Source: Dipteris shenzhenensis (lineage: Eukaryota > Polypodiophyta > Polypodiopsida > Gleicheniales). Taken from it: a stretch of DNA of 64,000 nt. Below, piece after piece: positions 11,701 through 23,700 of this stretch. The stretch lies in assembly GCA_047967505.1 (NCBI GenBank), contig CM106541.1, one strand, 5' to 3'. The translations under genes and the position numbers were made by a program. Under the pieces are notes generated by a model. That model saw only the letters and a list, made by a program, of their open reading frames with translations. It was not told where the DNA came from and ran no database searches. Within the stretch, counting starts at the first letter, position 1, and each line of letters opens with the position of its first letter.

Positions 11701-14700
11701 CCCCCCCTCTCCTTCCTTCTCCGCCCCTCCGTCCTCTCCCCGCCTCCCCCCCCTCGTGTTGCGCTACCACTCCCCTCGCCCCTTCCTCCCCCTCCCCGCT
11801 GTTGCGCAACGCTGTCACTCCCCCCCTTCCCCTCCCTCCTCGCCTTTCTTCCCCGCTCCCTCTCGCGTTGCGCTGCCACACCCCCCCTCTCCTTCCTCCT
11901 CTTTCCCGCCCTGCGCTGCGCTGCCCCCCCTCCCTCCTCCTTTCCTTCCCCCTCCGCCATTCGCTCCCTCTCCACCACTCTCCTCCCCCCTCTTCCCCGT
12001 ACTTCTCCATCCCTCCCTCTTTCCTTCCTTGCCTCCGTCCCACTCCCCCCCTCGTCTCTGCCATTTCCTTCCCCCGCCTTTTGGAGCATTCGCAGTTTGT
12101 CGGTGCAGTATGGTGGCCGTGAGCCCAGAACCGGTGGCCCAGACGAACCCCCCCTCCATCAGCCTACCGCATAACACTGACATAGCATCAGGTCTCCTTG
12201 GTGAAGCAGGCTGCCACGGACTTCTCCTAGACGTCCGTTTATGGGAGAGTCATTGGCTACATCCCTTCACGAGCAGACATCAAGGACTGGTTGCAGTCCA
12301 CCCTCTACCTTGAGGACAGCCACATTGAGGAGGTCGCACTCATGGGACGTGGTATCTTCTGGCTCAAGCTCTCCTCAGCACAGGCTGCGAGCGATATGGT
12401 CAGACAGTCCCCTACTTCTGTGGGTGGGAAGATCATTCTTATGGTCCCATGGTATAGGGATTTCAGTGTAGCGGATTTCAATGCCCGCTTCCACATTCCT
12501 CGCCATCCAGCTACCCTCATTTTCCCAGGCCTCGCAACCGAGCTTCGCCCGATCATCAAGGATCTGGGGGCGCACTTTGGCTGGCTAATGTAGGACACCT
12601 TCGTTGATGCGGCGGCAGCCCAAGGGATGCCACGTGTCAAAGTGGCAGTCCTAGATCCGCAGAGTATCCCCTCGGAGTTCGAGATTGAGACGGACACAGG
12701 TGTGGTGACGCAACGCATTATGGTCACTGGTCGCCCAGATCAGTGTCTGAGATGTCACGGCTTCGGGCACCAGGCGCGCTCCTGCCCTCGCTTCACAAGG
12801 ACATAACCTCAGATGGCCCCCATCCAGGCAACTCAGGATCCCCCCGCCAGGCATCGACACCCCCTCTCGAAGGGGAAGGCTGGACTGAGGTCAAAAGAAA
12901 ACGGAAAGGAAACAAAACAGGACCAAAAAAGCCTTCCCATCTATAGCAAGAGACCCCTATGGTCACCAATCAGCAGCAGCCCGGTAAGGGGAAGGAGAAA
13001 GGGAAGGAGAAGATCAGCCAGCCTCCCCCTCATCCTTCACCCCGCCCCCCCCCCCCTCCCCCCTCCTCCTCGGTCCCCCTACCTCCCTCCCCTCCAGGAT
13101 CCCTCCCAGCACCTTTGGTTTCAGCCCCCCTCTCTCCCTCGAGCATGATCCCGAGGGAACCCTCCCTTCCGCCTGCGTCGCTTGCGGCCCCTAAGCCAGC
13201 ACAGACCTCCTCCGCGCCTATCCCTCCTGGCCCGGTGGAGGGGAGAGGCCCTTCCCCGCAGATGGCCAGCACCACTCCAGCTTGTTCGACAGCCAGCACC
13301 CCTCTTTCTGGTTCAGACTCCTCATCCTCGTCCCCACACCCAAGGGCAGCTCCTAGAGCTCTACCTTTGGAGTTTTACCGAGCAGGGCCTTGGGATTATT
13401 TGGATGCAGCCCCCCATGATGGTCCTAGCTATTTCTTCACTATCACCAGTGACGGGAATGAGCAATGGACGAATGAAAATATTTGGGCGACGATTCGAGA
13501 TCAGTCCCAGGAGCAGGTGTAGGACTGGATCGATAGCAGAGCAGCGGAGCTTCTGCAGCAGCAGTGGAAGGAGGGTGACGATTGTCTGAGATGGTGCCAC
13601 AGCGCCAAACGATTCCGCCTTTTGGTCATCATTCGACCGCCTCTGGAGTGGATCTACGCAGAAGGGCTCCGCTCGTGGAGGACCTCAGAGGTAGCGGGCT
13701 TCTACAGTATTTCCTTGGCGGAGGCTTCGAGTTGGTTAGAGAGAGCTTACTACCATGGGACGAAGGGCCTCTCCCCTCTGTTGAAGGTTTTAGAGGATGG
13801 GTTCGATGATCCGGCCTCTCCTTCGAAACCCTCACAGAAGTGCCTTCGTCTGCACACTGGACATGCTCCGACCACCTCAACATCGACCGCAAGCAGACAG
13901 CTGTTTGTGGCCCATCTCCCCTCTTCATGAGTATACGCATTATCTCTTGGAATGTCAACGGGTTCCACTCATCAGGAACCTGCGGCCCCAGGAAGATGGT
14001 GCTCAGATAGGAGCTCCAGCCAGCCTTGGTGGGAAGGGTAGATGTGCTCCTATTGCAGGAACACAAGATTTCGGCTTCTCAGACCAGTAAGTGTGGGAAG
14101 GTCCTCACAGGACGCTCCCACACCTACTGGGAACCTTCGATTGGCGAGCAGGGGGGGAGCAGGGGTGTCTGTACCTCCATCGACGCTTCTCTAGCTCAGC
14201 ATGTGTGTGGTTTTGGCACCCTGATCCCAGGACGAGCGCTTTGGGTGGGCTTGAATATTGAGGGATCCCGCATCGGCATCCTCAATATCTATGCCCCGAC
14301 CGACCTCAGACGGAGAGCTGCTTTTTGGAGCTCTTTGACAGACTTATTGCCAGAGATGGATTCTTGGATTGTAGGAGGGGACTTCAATAACCTTGAGACT
14401 TTAGAGGATCAGCAGGGACGGGGCCCAGAGTTCCTCGGTATAGCTCAGGCGGAGCAGGCAGATTGGGACTCCTTGTTCGCTGTGGGAGGTCAGGATAGCT
14501 GGAGGGAGCCTTCCTTTTGCAGATGGACAGGGAGTCTGGACTTCTCTTGGGGTTACAGGAGGGAGGGAGGCAGACTTCTGGAGCGGTTGGACCGTTTCTA
14601 TGTCAGCGATTGGGCGCTAGGCAGAGGTGGAGAGTCAGGAGTGGTTCCAGGGACGACCCTCTCTGACCATGCCCCAGTCATCCTAGTCCTGGACTCAGCC

Positions 14701-17700
14701 TCTCACTCCTTGTCTCCACGCTCGTGCCGGATCCCAGAGTCCATCTACTCCAGAGCAGCGGTTCGCAGCAGGATAGTGGACCTGTGGGAGCAGGATTGGG
14801 ATCCCATGGGGGATATGGCAGCTCAGGTAGCTCCGGTTCTTGCCGAGTCTAGTCTCATCTGTCAGCAGGAGGCGATTCAGGTCAGGCAGCAGTGGTGGGC
14901 GAAGGAGAGGGATCTCAAATGAGATCTTGCCTCGATACAGCGGATGCAGCAGTCTTCTCCAGGCTTTGAGGAGCTCAGACGACAGGAGGTTAGGGCCCGA
15001 GCCATGCTAGAGGAGATCACCCAGCGACGCTCAGAGTTCTCGTTTCATGCTTCCAAGTCCTTTTGGGCTAGGAAAGGCGACAGGATGTGCAGAGAGTTCT
15101 TCAGGACTCATGGCCAGAGGTCAACAGGGGAACAGCTCCGATCTCTTAGAGCGTAGGATGGTAGTGTCAGGACAGATCCAGACGAGGTCCGGGACTTGGC
15201 GACAGATTTCTACAGATCCCTGTTCTTGCAGGAGCCCCCAGACCCTCGTGCCCGTCGTTGCAGGGAGGAGGTGTGGAGGTATACACCGTCGCTCGTGCAG
15301 CCTAGCATGAGTGAAACCCTTCTCGCCCTTCACCGTGGACGAGATGCAGGATGCGGTGAGCGCTATTGATGGGCAGAAATGCCCAAGTGAGGATGGGCTC
15401 TCTAGAGCTTTCTTCACCACCTTCTGGGAGCAGGTCCACTAGCCCTTGCTCGCAGCCTTCCAGCATATCTTCTCCAGCGGACAGATGCCAGAGAGCCTCG
15501 CGACAGGCTTGATTTGCCTCATCCCCAAAGGGGGGGACCGTCAGGAGATCAGACAGTGGCGCTCTATCACCCTCCTCTCGACTGCCTACAAAATCCTCGC
15601 CAAGATGATCAGTAGCCGCATCCGCCCCCTGCTACATGACTTGATCCATGACACCCAGACTGGTTTTATCCAAGCATTTTGGACAATATTTTCACATTCT
15701 CAGAGGCGACGGAGTGGGCTCAGCACAGTGGCCAGCACCTTGCCATACTCCTTGACTTTGAGAAGGCGTACGACAGGGTAGATTGGTCCTTCTTGGAAGG
15801 TACACTCTCTCGGTTCGGTTTTCCGGACGAGTGGATGAGAGGTATTGTTAGTCTCTACAGGTCGGCCTCTAGCCGGGTTATCATCAGCGGCAGGATGGGG
15901 GAGAGATTCACCCTCGAGCGCTCGGTGCATCAGGGCTGCCCGCTTGCGCCCTACCTCTTCCTATTTTTTGCGGAGGCCATGACTCACTTCCTACAAGCCT
16001 GTACCACTGGTCTTCGAGGGATGCGCCTCCCTATTCGGGACGATGCAGAACTTCTGGACTCCGAGTATGCAGACGACACGGCCTTGTATGTGCAGGATGA
16101 TATCGAGTCACTGGAGCGAGTGAGACTGACTTTTGAGGTTTTTTGCCTAGCTGCTGGGGCGAAAATCAACTGGCATAAGTCAGTTGGTTTTCTTACGGAT
16201 CCGGGAGCGAGCTCACAATGGGGTATTTTCCTGGGGTTTCACTGGATCCCTAGAGGACAGACGACACGTTACTTGGGATTCCAGGTAGGTTTGGATATCA
16301 CGCTGGCTTAGCAGTTCTTACCGGTCCTAGTCTCCATACGACGGAAGCTAGCCTTCTGGAGCACGGCTCGGCTATCTTTGGCAGGCAGGGCCCTTGTGGT
16401 CAACCAGGTCCTTGCCACTGCTTGGTATGTGGCATCTTGCTGGTGTTTCTCGAGATCGTGTGTAGCCCAGCTGAGGAGACTGGTGCGGAACTTTCTTTGG
16501 TCTGGCTCAGATGGTTCCGGCACCACTTGAGCCCGGGTCGCTTGGCAGACGGTCATTCTCCCCCAGACAGAGGGCGGTCTTGGCATCATAGATCCAGAAC
16601 TGCAAAGTCAGGCATTCCTTGGCAAGTTAGTCATCCGCGGTCTGACCCCAAGAGGGCAGACGTGGAAGCTCTTGCTTCAGCATGGTCTTAGCGTGTGTAC
16701 CCCCCAGAGAGGGGGTGATTGGCAGCCGTCTATCCAGTGGATCTTCACTTCTGTCCCATTGACTCAGTCCCGTTTCCCCTTCCTCCGTAGCCTCGTCTCG
16801 GTCTGGAGGAAGTTGCGGCACAGCCTCTTTCAGGTTTCCCCCAGTTGTCGAGAGGAGATAGACAGACAACCCCTGATCTGGAGCAGCCAGGTGACAGATG
16901 ATACAGGTCGCCAGCTTGGAGAGAGATCCCATATCCCATGGGCGCTCTGGGCGCGTGGGCTTGCGCGCTTGCTCCGAGTCTGGAGGGACGTCTATAGCCA
17001 GTTGAGCCCAGGCGAGCTGGCAGCAGCAGTAGGTACGGCACGTGGGATCCAGGCTCGGCGAGCGGAGATCGATGCTGCCATTTCTGCAGGTTGGAGGATT
17101 CCCATGATCACCAGACAGCTCCTCCCGGGAGATGAGAGGTGGCTAGGGCAGTTCACACCCTGTGGCATTCCTTTGGTGGTTGCAGGCCTTTTCTCAGACT
17201 CCTCGATTCACTTCTTCTCCGTCGCCGATGATAGCCGTCTCTAGAGCAGAGAGGCCGTGATCGACCCCCAACTTTCCTAGCAGCGCCTTCGCATCATAGG
17301 GCTGCAAGGGAAAACGTGGCATATAGACCCCCTGATTATGCAGGACTAGGACTGGAGACTCTGGATTTGGGAGGGCCGCTCCTTGATAGAGGTGGAGTGG
17401 GACCCAGGGGAGTGGCGCTGGCCACCATTGGAGACCTCAGAGAACCCTACCCCCTTCTTCTCATACAGTGCGCGTACTGAGGCGTGCTCTTGGGGCTCTC
17501 CAGCGCAGGCTACCCACACAGGCACATAGTTGGTATGCCCAAGGGATATCTCTGGTTTTTCTTTGTACATTCTGGAAGACTCTTTGGGCAAGCTGGCGAT
17601 CGAGGAAGATCTCTTACTTTCTTTGGATGGTGGCCCACAAGGGGCTACCAGTTGGCAGTTGGCTGAGGCAGATGGGGCAGGAGGGGCACTCCCTGATGTG

Positions 17701-20700
17701 TTTTCAGGAGTCGTCATCCCTGAAGCACTGCCTTTGGAGTTGCTCGCATGCTCAGACAGTGTGGAAGAGAGTCATGGGGATCTTAGCGAGGGCTGCACCC
17801 GAGCTAGGATGAGTCACTTGGGGAGCCATTTGCTAGTGCATCACCGAGATGGGACATCACTTGGCTTATGAGTTCTCTAGGCAGGATCTAGTTTTTTTCA
17901 TTACGCAGGCCACCTGGGCATACATGGATAGCTTCCCTTGGCATCTGACAGAGACAGATGCAGGAGCGATGACTCGGCACCCAGTTTGGGAGATCATAGG
18001 GAGTATTGTAGGCTGGCATATCTGGACTTCCAGACGCGCGCAGACCCTAGGAGATCAGGCTTCTTCTGCTACCCAGACCCTAGCGGACATTTGGAGCATG
18101 ATCATTCACACGCTCAAGGGTCAGTGGGATCAGATTCAAGGGGAGTCCCGGGCAGGGAAGGAGAAGAGACGGCGCTTCCTTCGCGACTGGGACCATCGAG
18201 AGCTGTTCTTCCAGCACTCTGCTCAGAGTCTTCAGTGGCATTACTCCCCCCCACCGTGGCTGTTTGTCCACACTCCGATGATTATGCCCTGAGAGGCTTG
18301 TAATTAGTATTTTGTTACCACGGGGTGTATCTGTTTTGTGATTGCAGCCCGCTGGCCTTTAGGCCCTCTTGTACTCTCGTTTTCAAGCAATATAACTAGC
18401 ACTACTTTTTGCGAAAAAAAAATAATTGCTCTTGGTTTGAGTGATTCTTTTATCCATCACATTGATGGATGCGAGACTGCTCATGCTGCATGGACTCATC
18501 TTGAGCATGTTTTTGGAGCACAAGTGAGATGCTCTAAGTTTAGCTTGCTTATCAAGTTCTTTGACTTAAAATTGGATAGAGGAGAATCCATCTCTTCACA
18601 TCTAAATTCAATGAAGAGTATTTTGACACAGTTATCTGGCATCAAGTTTAATCTTCATGACGATATTGTAATTGCCATCTTACTTAGAAGTCTCACTGAA
18701 GAATATGGCACTATTGTAACCTCACTCACTAATATACCAGAGATAAGTCTGGTGGAAATTGAAGCATCCCTCTTGGAAGAGGAAACAAAGATCAAACAAA
18801 GAAGTGATTACAAAGAAGGGGCATATTATAAAGAAAGGGCATATTTGGCCAAAAGCAACTTTAAGGGAAAGAGCAAAATGAAGTGTAACTTTTGTGGCAA
18901 ACGTGGACACTTTGAAAAGGAATGTTATGCAAAGAAGAGATGTTCAGCCAATCTTGTTGAAGAAGGAGAGACTGAAGAAGAAGAAGAATCAGAGAATGTT
19001 AAAGCTCTCACTGCTTACAACACCCAAGTCAATTCTGACAAGGGTGAGGATCCATATGTTTTCTAAGTTATGTGTGTGTGAGGTCAATAATGGTTCTCTG
19101 CTATGGATAGTCCATCCTTAAATGATTGTTAGTCTTTTGAGATTCTTTCCTTGTTGGACTCATTGGGCTTTTCATACATAGTCATTGTCTATCTCCCAGT
19201 TGCAAACCAAGAATCCTAAGAGTGAGTCACTGGTTGGGGCCATGTGTGTTGCCACATGATGGTGGGCAAGCCATGGAGCATCCCATGTACTACTGCTGAG
19301 AGATGAGGTCATCAATTTGTGGGGGGGAATGAAGGGGCAAATTGATGTGTGTGTGTATGCCTATGGGCTTGGAGTCGTATGCAAGGAGTGTGTGAGTGTA
19401 GGTGTGCTAGAAGGTTCTAGTGACTTGGCAGTTAGGTATGTCAGGTTGGTGTGATGTGTGAGTGATCATAGGAGGTGACTGATTGAGATAATCATGGAGA
19501 TGATTGTGGATCTGGGATCTACCAATATGGAGGCAGTTGCCTATATATGTAACCACTCTTGAATAAAGATTTGTTCATTGTGCCTCATTGCTTTCTTTAT
19601 GAACCAACAAGAAGTAGGTTAGCAAAGGAAGTGCTTCACAGCCTAGTGGCTAAGCAAAGCAGGCGAAGTCAGTTAAGACTCCTTTTAAACCAAGTATGGG
19701 ACTAAAGGTTTACCCAGTTGGAAATTTGATTTTAAAATGACAAAGCTTCCTCACGTAGATATAGCCCTAGGTAAGGCTTTGCACTCTAGGAAGAATCCAG
19801 CCAAGGACCGTTGATTTCTGTAATGGACATCGAAAAACTCAAGAAGAGTTTTTGTTTCTTTGTACAGCATCGGTAGACCCGATTGATAATCCTTCGGTTA
19901 GCACTGATGTTACCCAAGATGGGGAGATGGCCAAGGTGGCTGATCAAATAACAGAGTAGTTCTCTGATTGTTTTAGGGATGAGTTGCCTTATGGGTTACT
20001 TCCAGAGCAGAATGTTCAGCATAAGATTGAACTAATCCCGGGGGCAGAACCTGTAAATAGACCTCCCTATAGGTTAAGTTTTATCGAAGAAGCAGAGGTG
20101 CGAAGACAAGTGGAAGAATACCTCAAGCTAGGGCAGATTCAACCCAGTTTCTCACCTTTTTCTTCGCCAGTGATATTGAAGAAAAAGAAAGACGATACTT
20201 TTCGTCTCTGTATAGATTACAGAGCATTGAATAATAAGCACATGGATCCAATGGCTCGGATCAATGATTTGCTAGATGCATTGCATGGAGCCATAATTTT
20301 CAGCAAGATTGATCTTAAGTGTGGCTACCATTAGATCCGTATTAGAGCCGAGAATGTGCATAAAACTGCTTTTAGAAGCATGAGTTTTTTGGTAATGCCG
20401 TTTGGACTTACCAATGCTCTGCCACATTCGTCATGCTTATGAACGATTTACTACGTCTGTATATCGGGAAGTTTGTAGTATATTTTATTAACGACATTCT
20501 TGTTTTCAGCAAAAGTATTGCTGAGATCATGAACACTTGAGAATAGTGGTCATTACTTTGAGGAAAGCCGTATTAGAGCTGAGGATGTGCATAAAACCGC
20601 TTTTAGAAGCATGAGTTTTTGGTAATGCCGTTTGGACTTACGAATGCTCCCGCCACATTTGTCATGCTTATGAACGATTTACTACGCCCATATATCGGAA

Positions 20701-23700
20701 AGTTTGTAGTATATTTTATTGACGATATTCTTGTTTTCAACAAAAGTATTGTTGAGCATCATGAACACTTGAGAATAGTGTTTAGTACTTTGAGGAAAGC
20801 CAATCTCTATGTAAATAAAAAGAAAACTGTACTGTGTATGGTAAGACTTGAATATTTAGGATTCATTATTACTCCTGAGGGGGTGGAAATGAATCCAAAG
20901 AAAGTGGCTACGATACTAACTTGGCCTATCCTTTGCGATCATTCTTGGAATTTGTTCAATTTTATCGAAGGCATATCAAAGGGTATTCCAAAATAGAAAA
21001 CAGTTGCGTTAGAGAATTTAAGGAAGGAGAAAAAGTTTTTCTCAGAGTTCCTTCGCACTCTAAGTCTTTGACTGCATTAGAGTGTGCTAAGTTATCACCG
21101 CAGTATTGTGGGCCATGGTTAATTCTAAAAAGAATACGCAAGGTGGCCTATAAATTAGAATTACCACAGGGTTGTAAGGTGCACCGAGTGTTTCATGTTT
21201 CTCGTTTAAAGAAATTTTTGTACGCAGGTGATTCGCTAATCGAGGGTGTTGTTTTGTTTCAGGAGATAGAGGATAATGCAAGGCGCAAACCAACAAGAAT
21301 CCTGGATTGAGGAACAATGCAAGTACGCAATCGGAAGATACCCACGGTGTTGGTTGCATGGCATGGTTTACCTCTATCGGAAGCTACCTGAAAATCCGTA
21401 TACCAGCTGCGGAGAGTGTTCCCAGACTTTATCATCGAGAACGCTGACGCGTGAAGAGGGAAGGAATGTTATGCTCAAGTTGAGGTAACATGACCTCGGA
21501 AGGGTTAGTGGACATTTTCTTTTAAAGGATCAATGTTTGTATTATATTGATTGGGCTTCATGTAAATGGTCAACGAGATTAATGTCAAGGTCCTTGAGAG
21601 GGTGACAAGGCATTGACTAGATGGGTTTAAGGCTATGGGTCTTAAATGCATTAAATGTGTAAATGCGCCTAGGTGCAAGTGAATTGATTGATATCCCAAG
21701 TGAGGGGTAAAAAGATGCATTTAAGAGGTACCCTAGAATGATGACATGTGGCAGACTAGATCCATCTAGGGATTTGGGGAGATCTTGGCTGTGAGCAGGT
21801 GGGACCAATACTACTCTCTGATTCATGCGGCTGCGTTTGTGATGGACCCATAGTTTCAACACAAGGGAAGTGCACAACAAAGTGATAAAGAGGTGGTTAG
21901 TGGTTGGAACCTGACTCTTCAAAAAAATGGTGCCAACCCCGTATGCTTGGTGGAAAGTGAAGGACCAGCTCGCCAGTTATCACAATAAGGAGGGCATATT
22001 TGGATGGCCAAATGCCCAGCATGACATGTAATCTTAACTATATTCAATTTTCAGATTATACTATTTAGCCACTAGTGAGTCGTGACTCATAATTTTCAGA
22101 TTTTATGAGCTTTGCCATACATCTGAAATTTATGAGCTTTGCAATTTCAGGTATCGAGTTCGGTCTGTTACATGGTGGGAGGATTAGGGAGCTGATTCCC
22201 TTGAGCTGCAATTGCTTGCCATTCAGATTCTTAGCCATGGTTGTACCAAACTGGACAGGTGGTTCCACTTATAGCATCAATGGGCCCCAACTCCTTGAAA
22301 TTGATTGGCTTCATTCATTCTCCAGGTGTGATGCTCGTCATCAAACCTTTATAGCTCTTTGGATCTTACTGACCCTGAGCATCACGTGCAACCAGTTGAT
22401 CCTTCACCTTGAGGAGGCAGTCTTAAACTAGGGCATGCAGCAAAGGAGGACGTAGAAGCTGTAAGAAATCCTAGATTTACTATATTTAGAAATATGCTAA
22501 GGAACAGAAAGGAGACTGAGATAGCAGAGAACAAGGAATATTTGTATTGCTTGAATATCTGTAGGGTGGATGTGATTGTCATCCATACAATTGGGCCTCT
22601 CTTATATAGAGAGTGAAGAGTCACACATGAAAAGGTGTGTACTCCAAAGGGTATGTGCATGAAGAGGTGTGTACCCCTTGTGAAGGGTGTGACCCTTGAT
22701 GAGAGGGTACATTACAATAGGAATGTCTCTTCATTAGAATGTCTCTTGTGAAGGGTTGTGCCTCATTAAGAAGTGTCCCGTCGAAAAGGCAAGTGTCCCG
22801 TCGAAAGGGCATACCCTTCCACAAGTGTCCATTCATCAAACCATCCATAAGTCTAGAAAGAGAAAGGAATACGTCACAGATCGTGACATCCCCTCCCACT
22901 CAAAAGAAGACCCTGGTGGAGATAATGAACTGATGTAGAAAATATCATGGTAGATGCTGAAAATACTGCTGTAAAAGATCAGGGTACTGCTGTAAGTCTT
23001 CATCAGACTGCCAAGTAGCGTCAGAGTCGTCCAGATCTCGCCAAAGAATAAGGAATTCCGTGATAAGTCGATGTCGAGTCTCTCGCTGTCGATGGTCCAG
23101 AATACGCTCAGGAATAAGGAGAACATAATCGTCTTCGATTTCTGGGACATAATCACCTGCAGGAGGAACTGCTTCATCGCCTGGAATGTACGTCTTTAGC
23201 CAAGAAATATGAAATGTTGGATGGATTTTACCCCATGATGGTGGTAATTCCAATTTGTAACTTAAAGGTGAATTTTTCTTGACGATCCGGAAAGGTCCAT
23301 AGTATCTTGGTCGCAACTTAGGAAACACAGACTTAACCGTCTTATAGCGATGTGGGGCTACAAATAATAGCACCATGTCACCAGTGTTAAATTCCAGGTG
23401 ACGTCTATGTTTGTTGGCAGACCGTTGATACCGCTCTTGCGCTTTTCGCATATGATCCCTGACTTGTAGTAGAATGTCTTGCATTTCTTGAACCAGTTGA
23501 TCAGCTAGGGCCACTCGATGTTGAAGTACAAAATTTGTTGGTACAATCGGAGTGTGTCCATAAGCTGCTTGGAATGGAGTCATGCTGATGGCACTATGGA
23601 AAGAGTTATTATAAGCAAACTCAAGGAGTGGTAGATACTCTTCCCAGGCTGCGAGGCGTGACTGAACATAATGTTGAAGCATTTCTTCTAGAACTTGGTT

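Larger units (their letters stand above)
11547..18421 (+). mobile_element. L1-type LINE retrotransposon, apparently full length (6.9 kb)
   Basis: Flanked by a perfect 16-base target duplication and ending in a short A tail (18414-18421). The order is a pyrimidine-rich 5' UTR, ORF1 with a DUF4283-like domain and CCHC knuckle, then ORF2 with AP endonuclease, reverse transcriptase and zf-RVT regions. This is the layout of plant L1 elements. Several in-frame stops and at least one frameshift make it inactive. It is markedly GC-richer than the AT-rich DNA around it. Nested in the gag-only LTR element, in sense orientation to the host gene. Confidence 0.92.
11351..19066 (+). pseudogene. Copia-type gag split by the LINE insertion (parts 11351-11546 and 18438-19066)
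   Basis: The first part encodes a gag N-terminus ([20 protein letters not shown]) and the second the rest of a UBN2/Retrotran_gag_2-type capsid. The second part includes [19 protein letters not shown], a region following the [12 protein letters not shown] pattern, a zinc knuckle [14 protein letters not shown] and an acidic tail. Counting one copy of the 16-base duplication, the two parts total 825 bases (275 codons including stop) and stay in frame. The gene was therefore open when the LINE landed. It is now interrupted by 6.9 kb. A short frame upstream (11105-11299, Lys-rich) lies in the leader and is not assigned. Confidence 0.85.
10094..19609 (+). mobile_element. Non-autonomous gag-only LTR element (TR-GAG-like, Copia gag), carrying a LINE
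   Basis: Direct LTRs 10094-10360 and 19330-19609 begin TGAAGGGGCAAATTGATG and end GAACCAAC(A/G). They are flanked by the 5-bp duplication AGAAG (10089-10093 and 19610-19614). A primer-binding site TGGTATCAGAGCTT follows at 10363, and a G-rich purine tract ends at 19329. Without the LINE the element is about 2.6 kb. It has a single long gene, a Copia-type gag, and no protease, integrase or reverse transcriptase. This matches terminal-repeat elements with a GAG gene that depend on enzymes supplied in trans. It sits inside the Gypsy element, in the same orientation. Confidence 0.88.
7615..21779 (+). mobile_element. Degraded Ty3/Gypsy LTR retrotransposon (host of the nested elements)
   Basis: Two homologous direct repeats mark the ends: a left LTR from 7615 (TGTTACGCTCAAGTTG) and a right LTR from 21477 (TGTTATGCTCAAGTTG), which breaks off at 21779. 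A primer-binding site TGGTATTAGAGCG follows the left LTR at 8088, and a purine tract GAAGAGGGAAGGAA precedes the right LTR. Inside are a gag domain (9224-10093), a Gypsy reverse transcriptase (19960-20995) and a fragment of the integrase C-terminus (21000-21309). Without nested DNA the element is about 4.6 kb. RNase H and most of the integrase are missing, so it is dead. Same strand as the host gene. Confidence 0.85.

Noticed and set aside
11525-12183. Several overlapping open frames of 120-195 codons on both strands, including Pro/Ser-rich and Arg/Gly-rich proteins
   Set aside because: They follow from the C/T-only composition of the LINE 5' UTR, which almost lacks stop codons in any frame. 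No conserved motif, and they overlap each other on both strands.
12959-13299. Pro-rich and Gly-rich frames opposite each other
   Set aside because: The + strand frame belongs to the decayed LINE ORF1 C-terminus; the minus-strand frame is its shadow.
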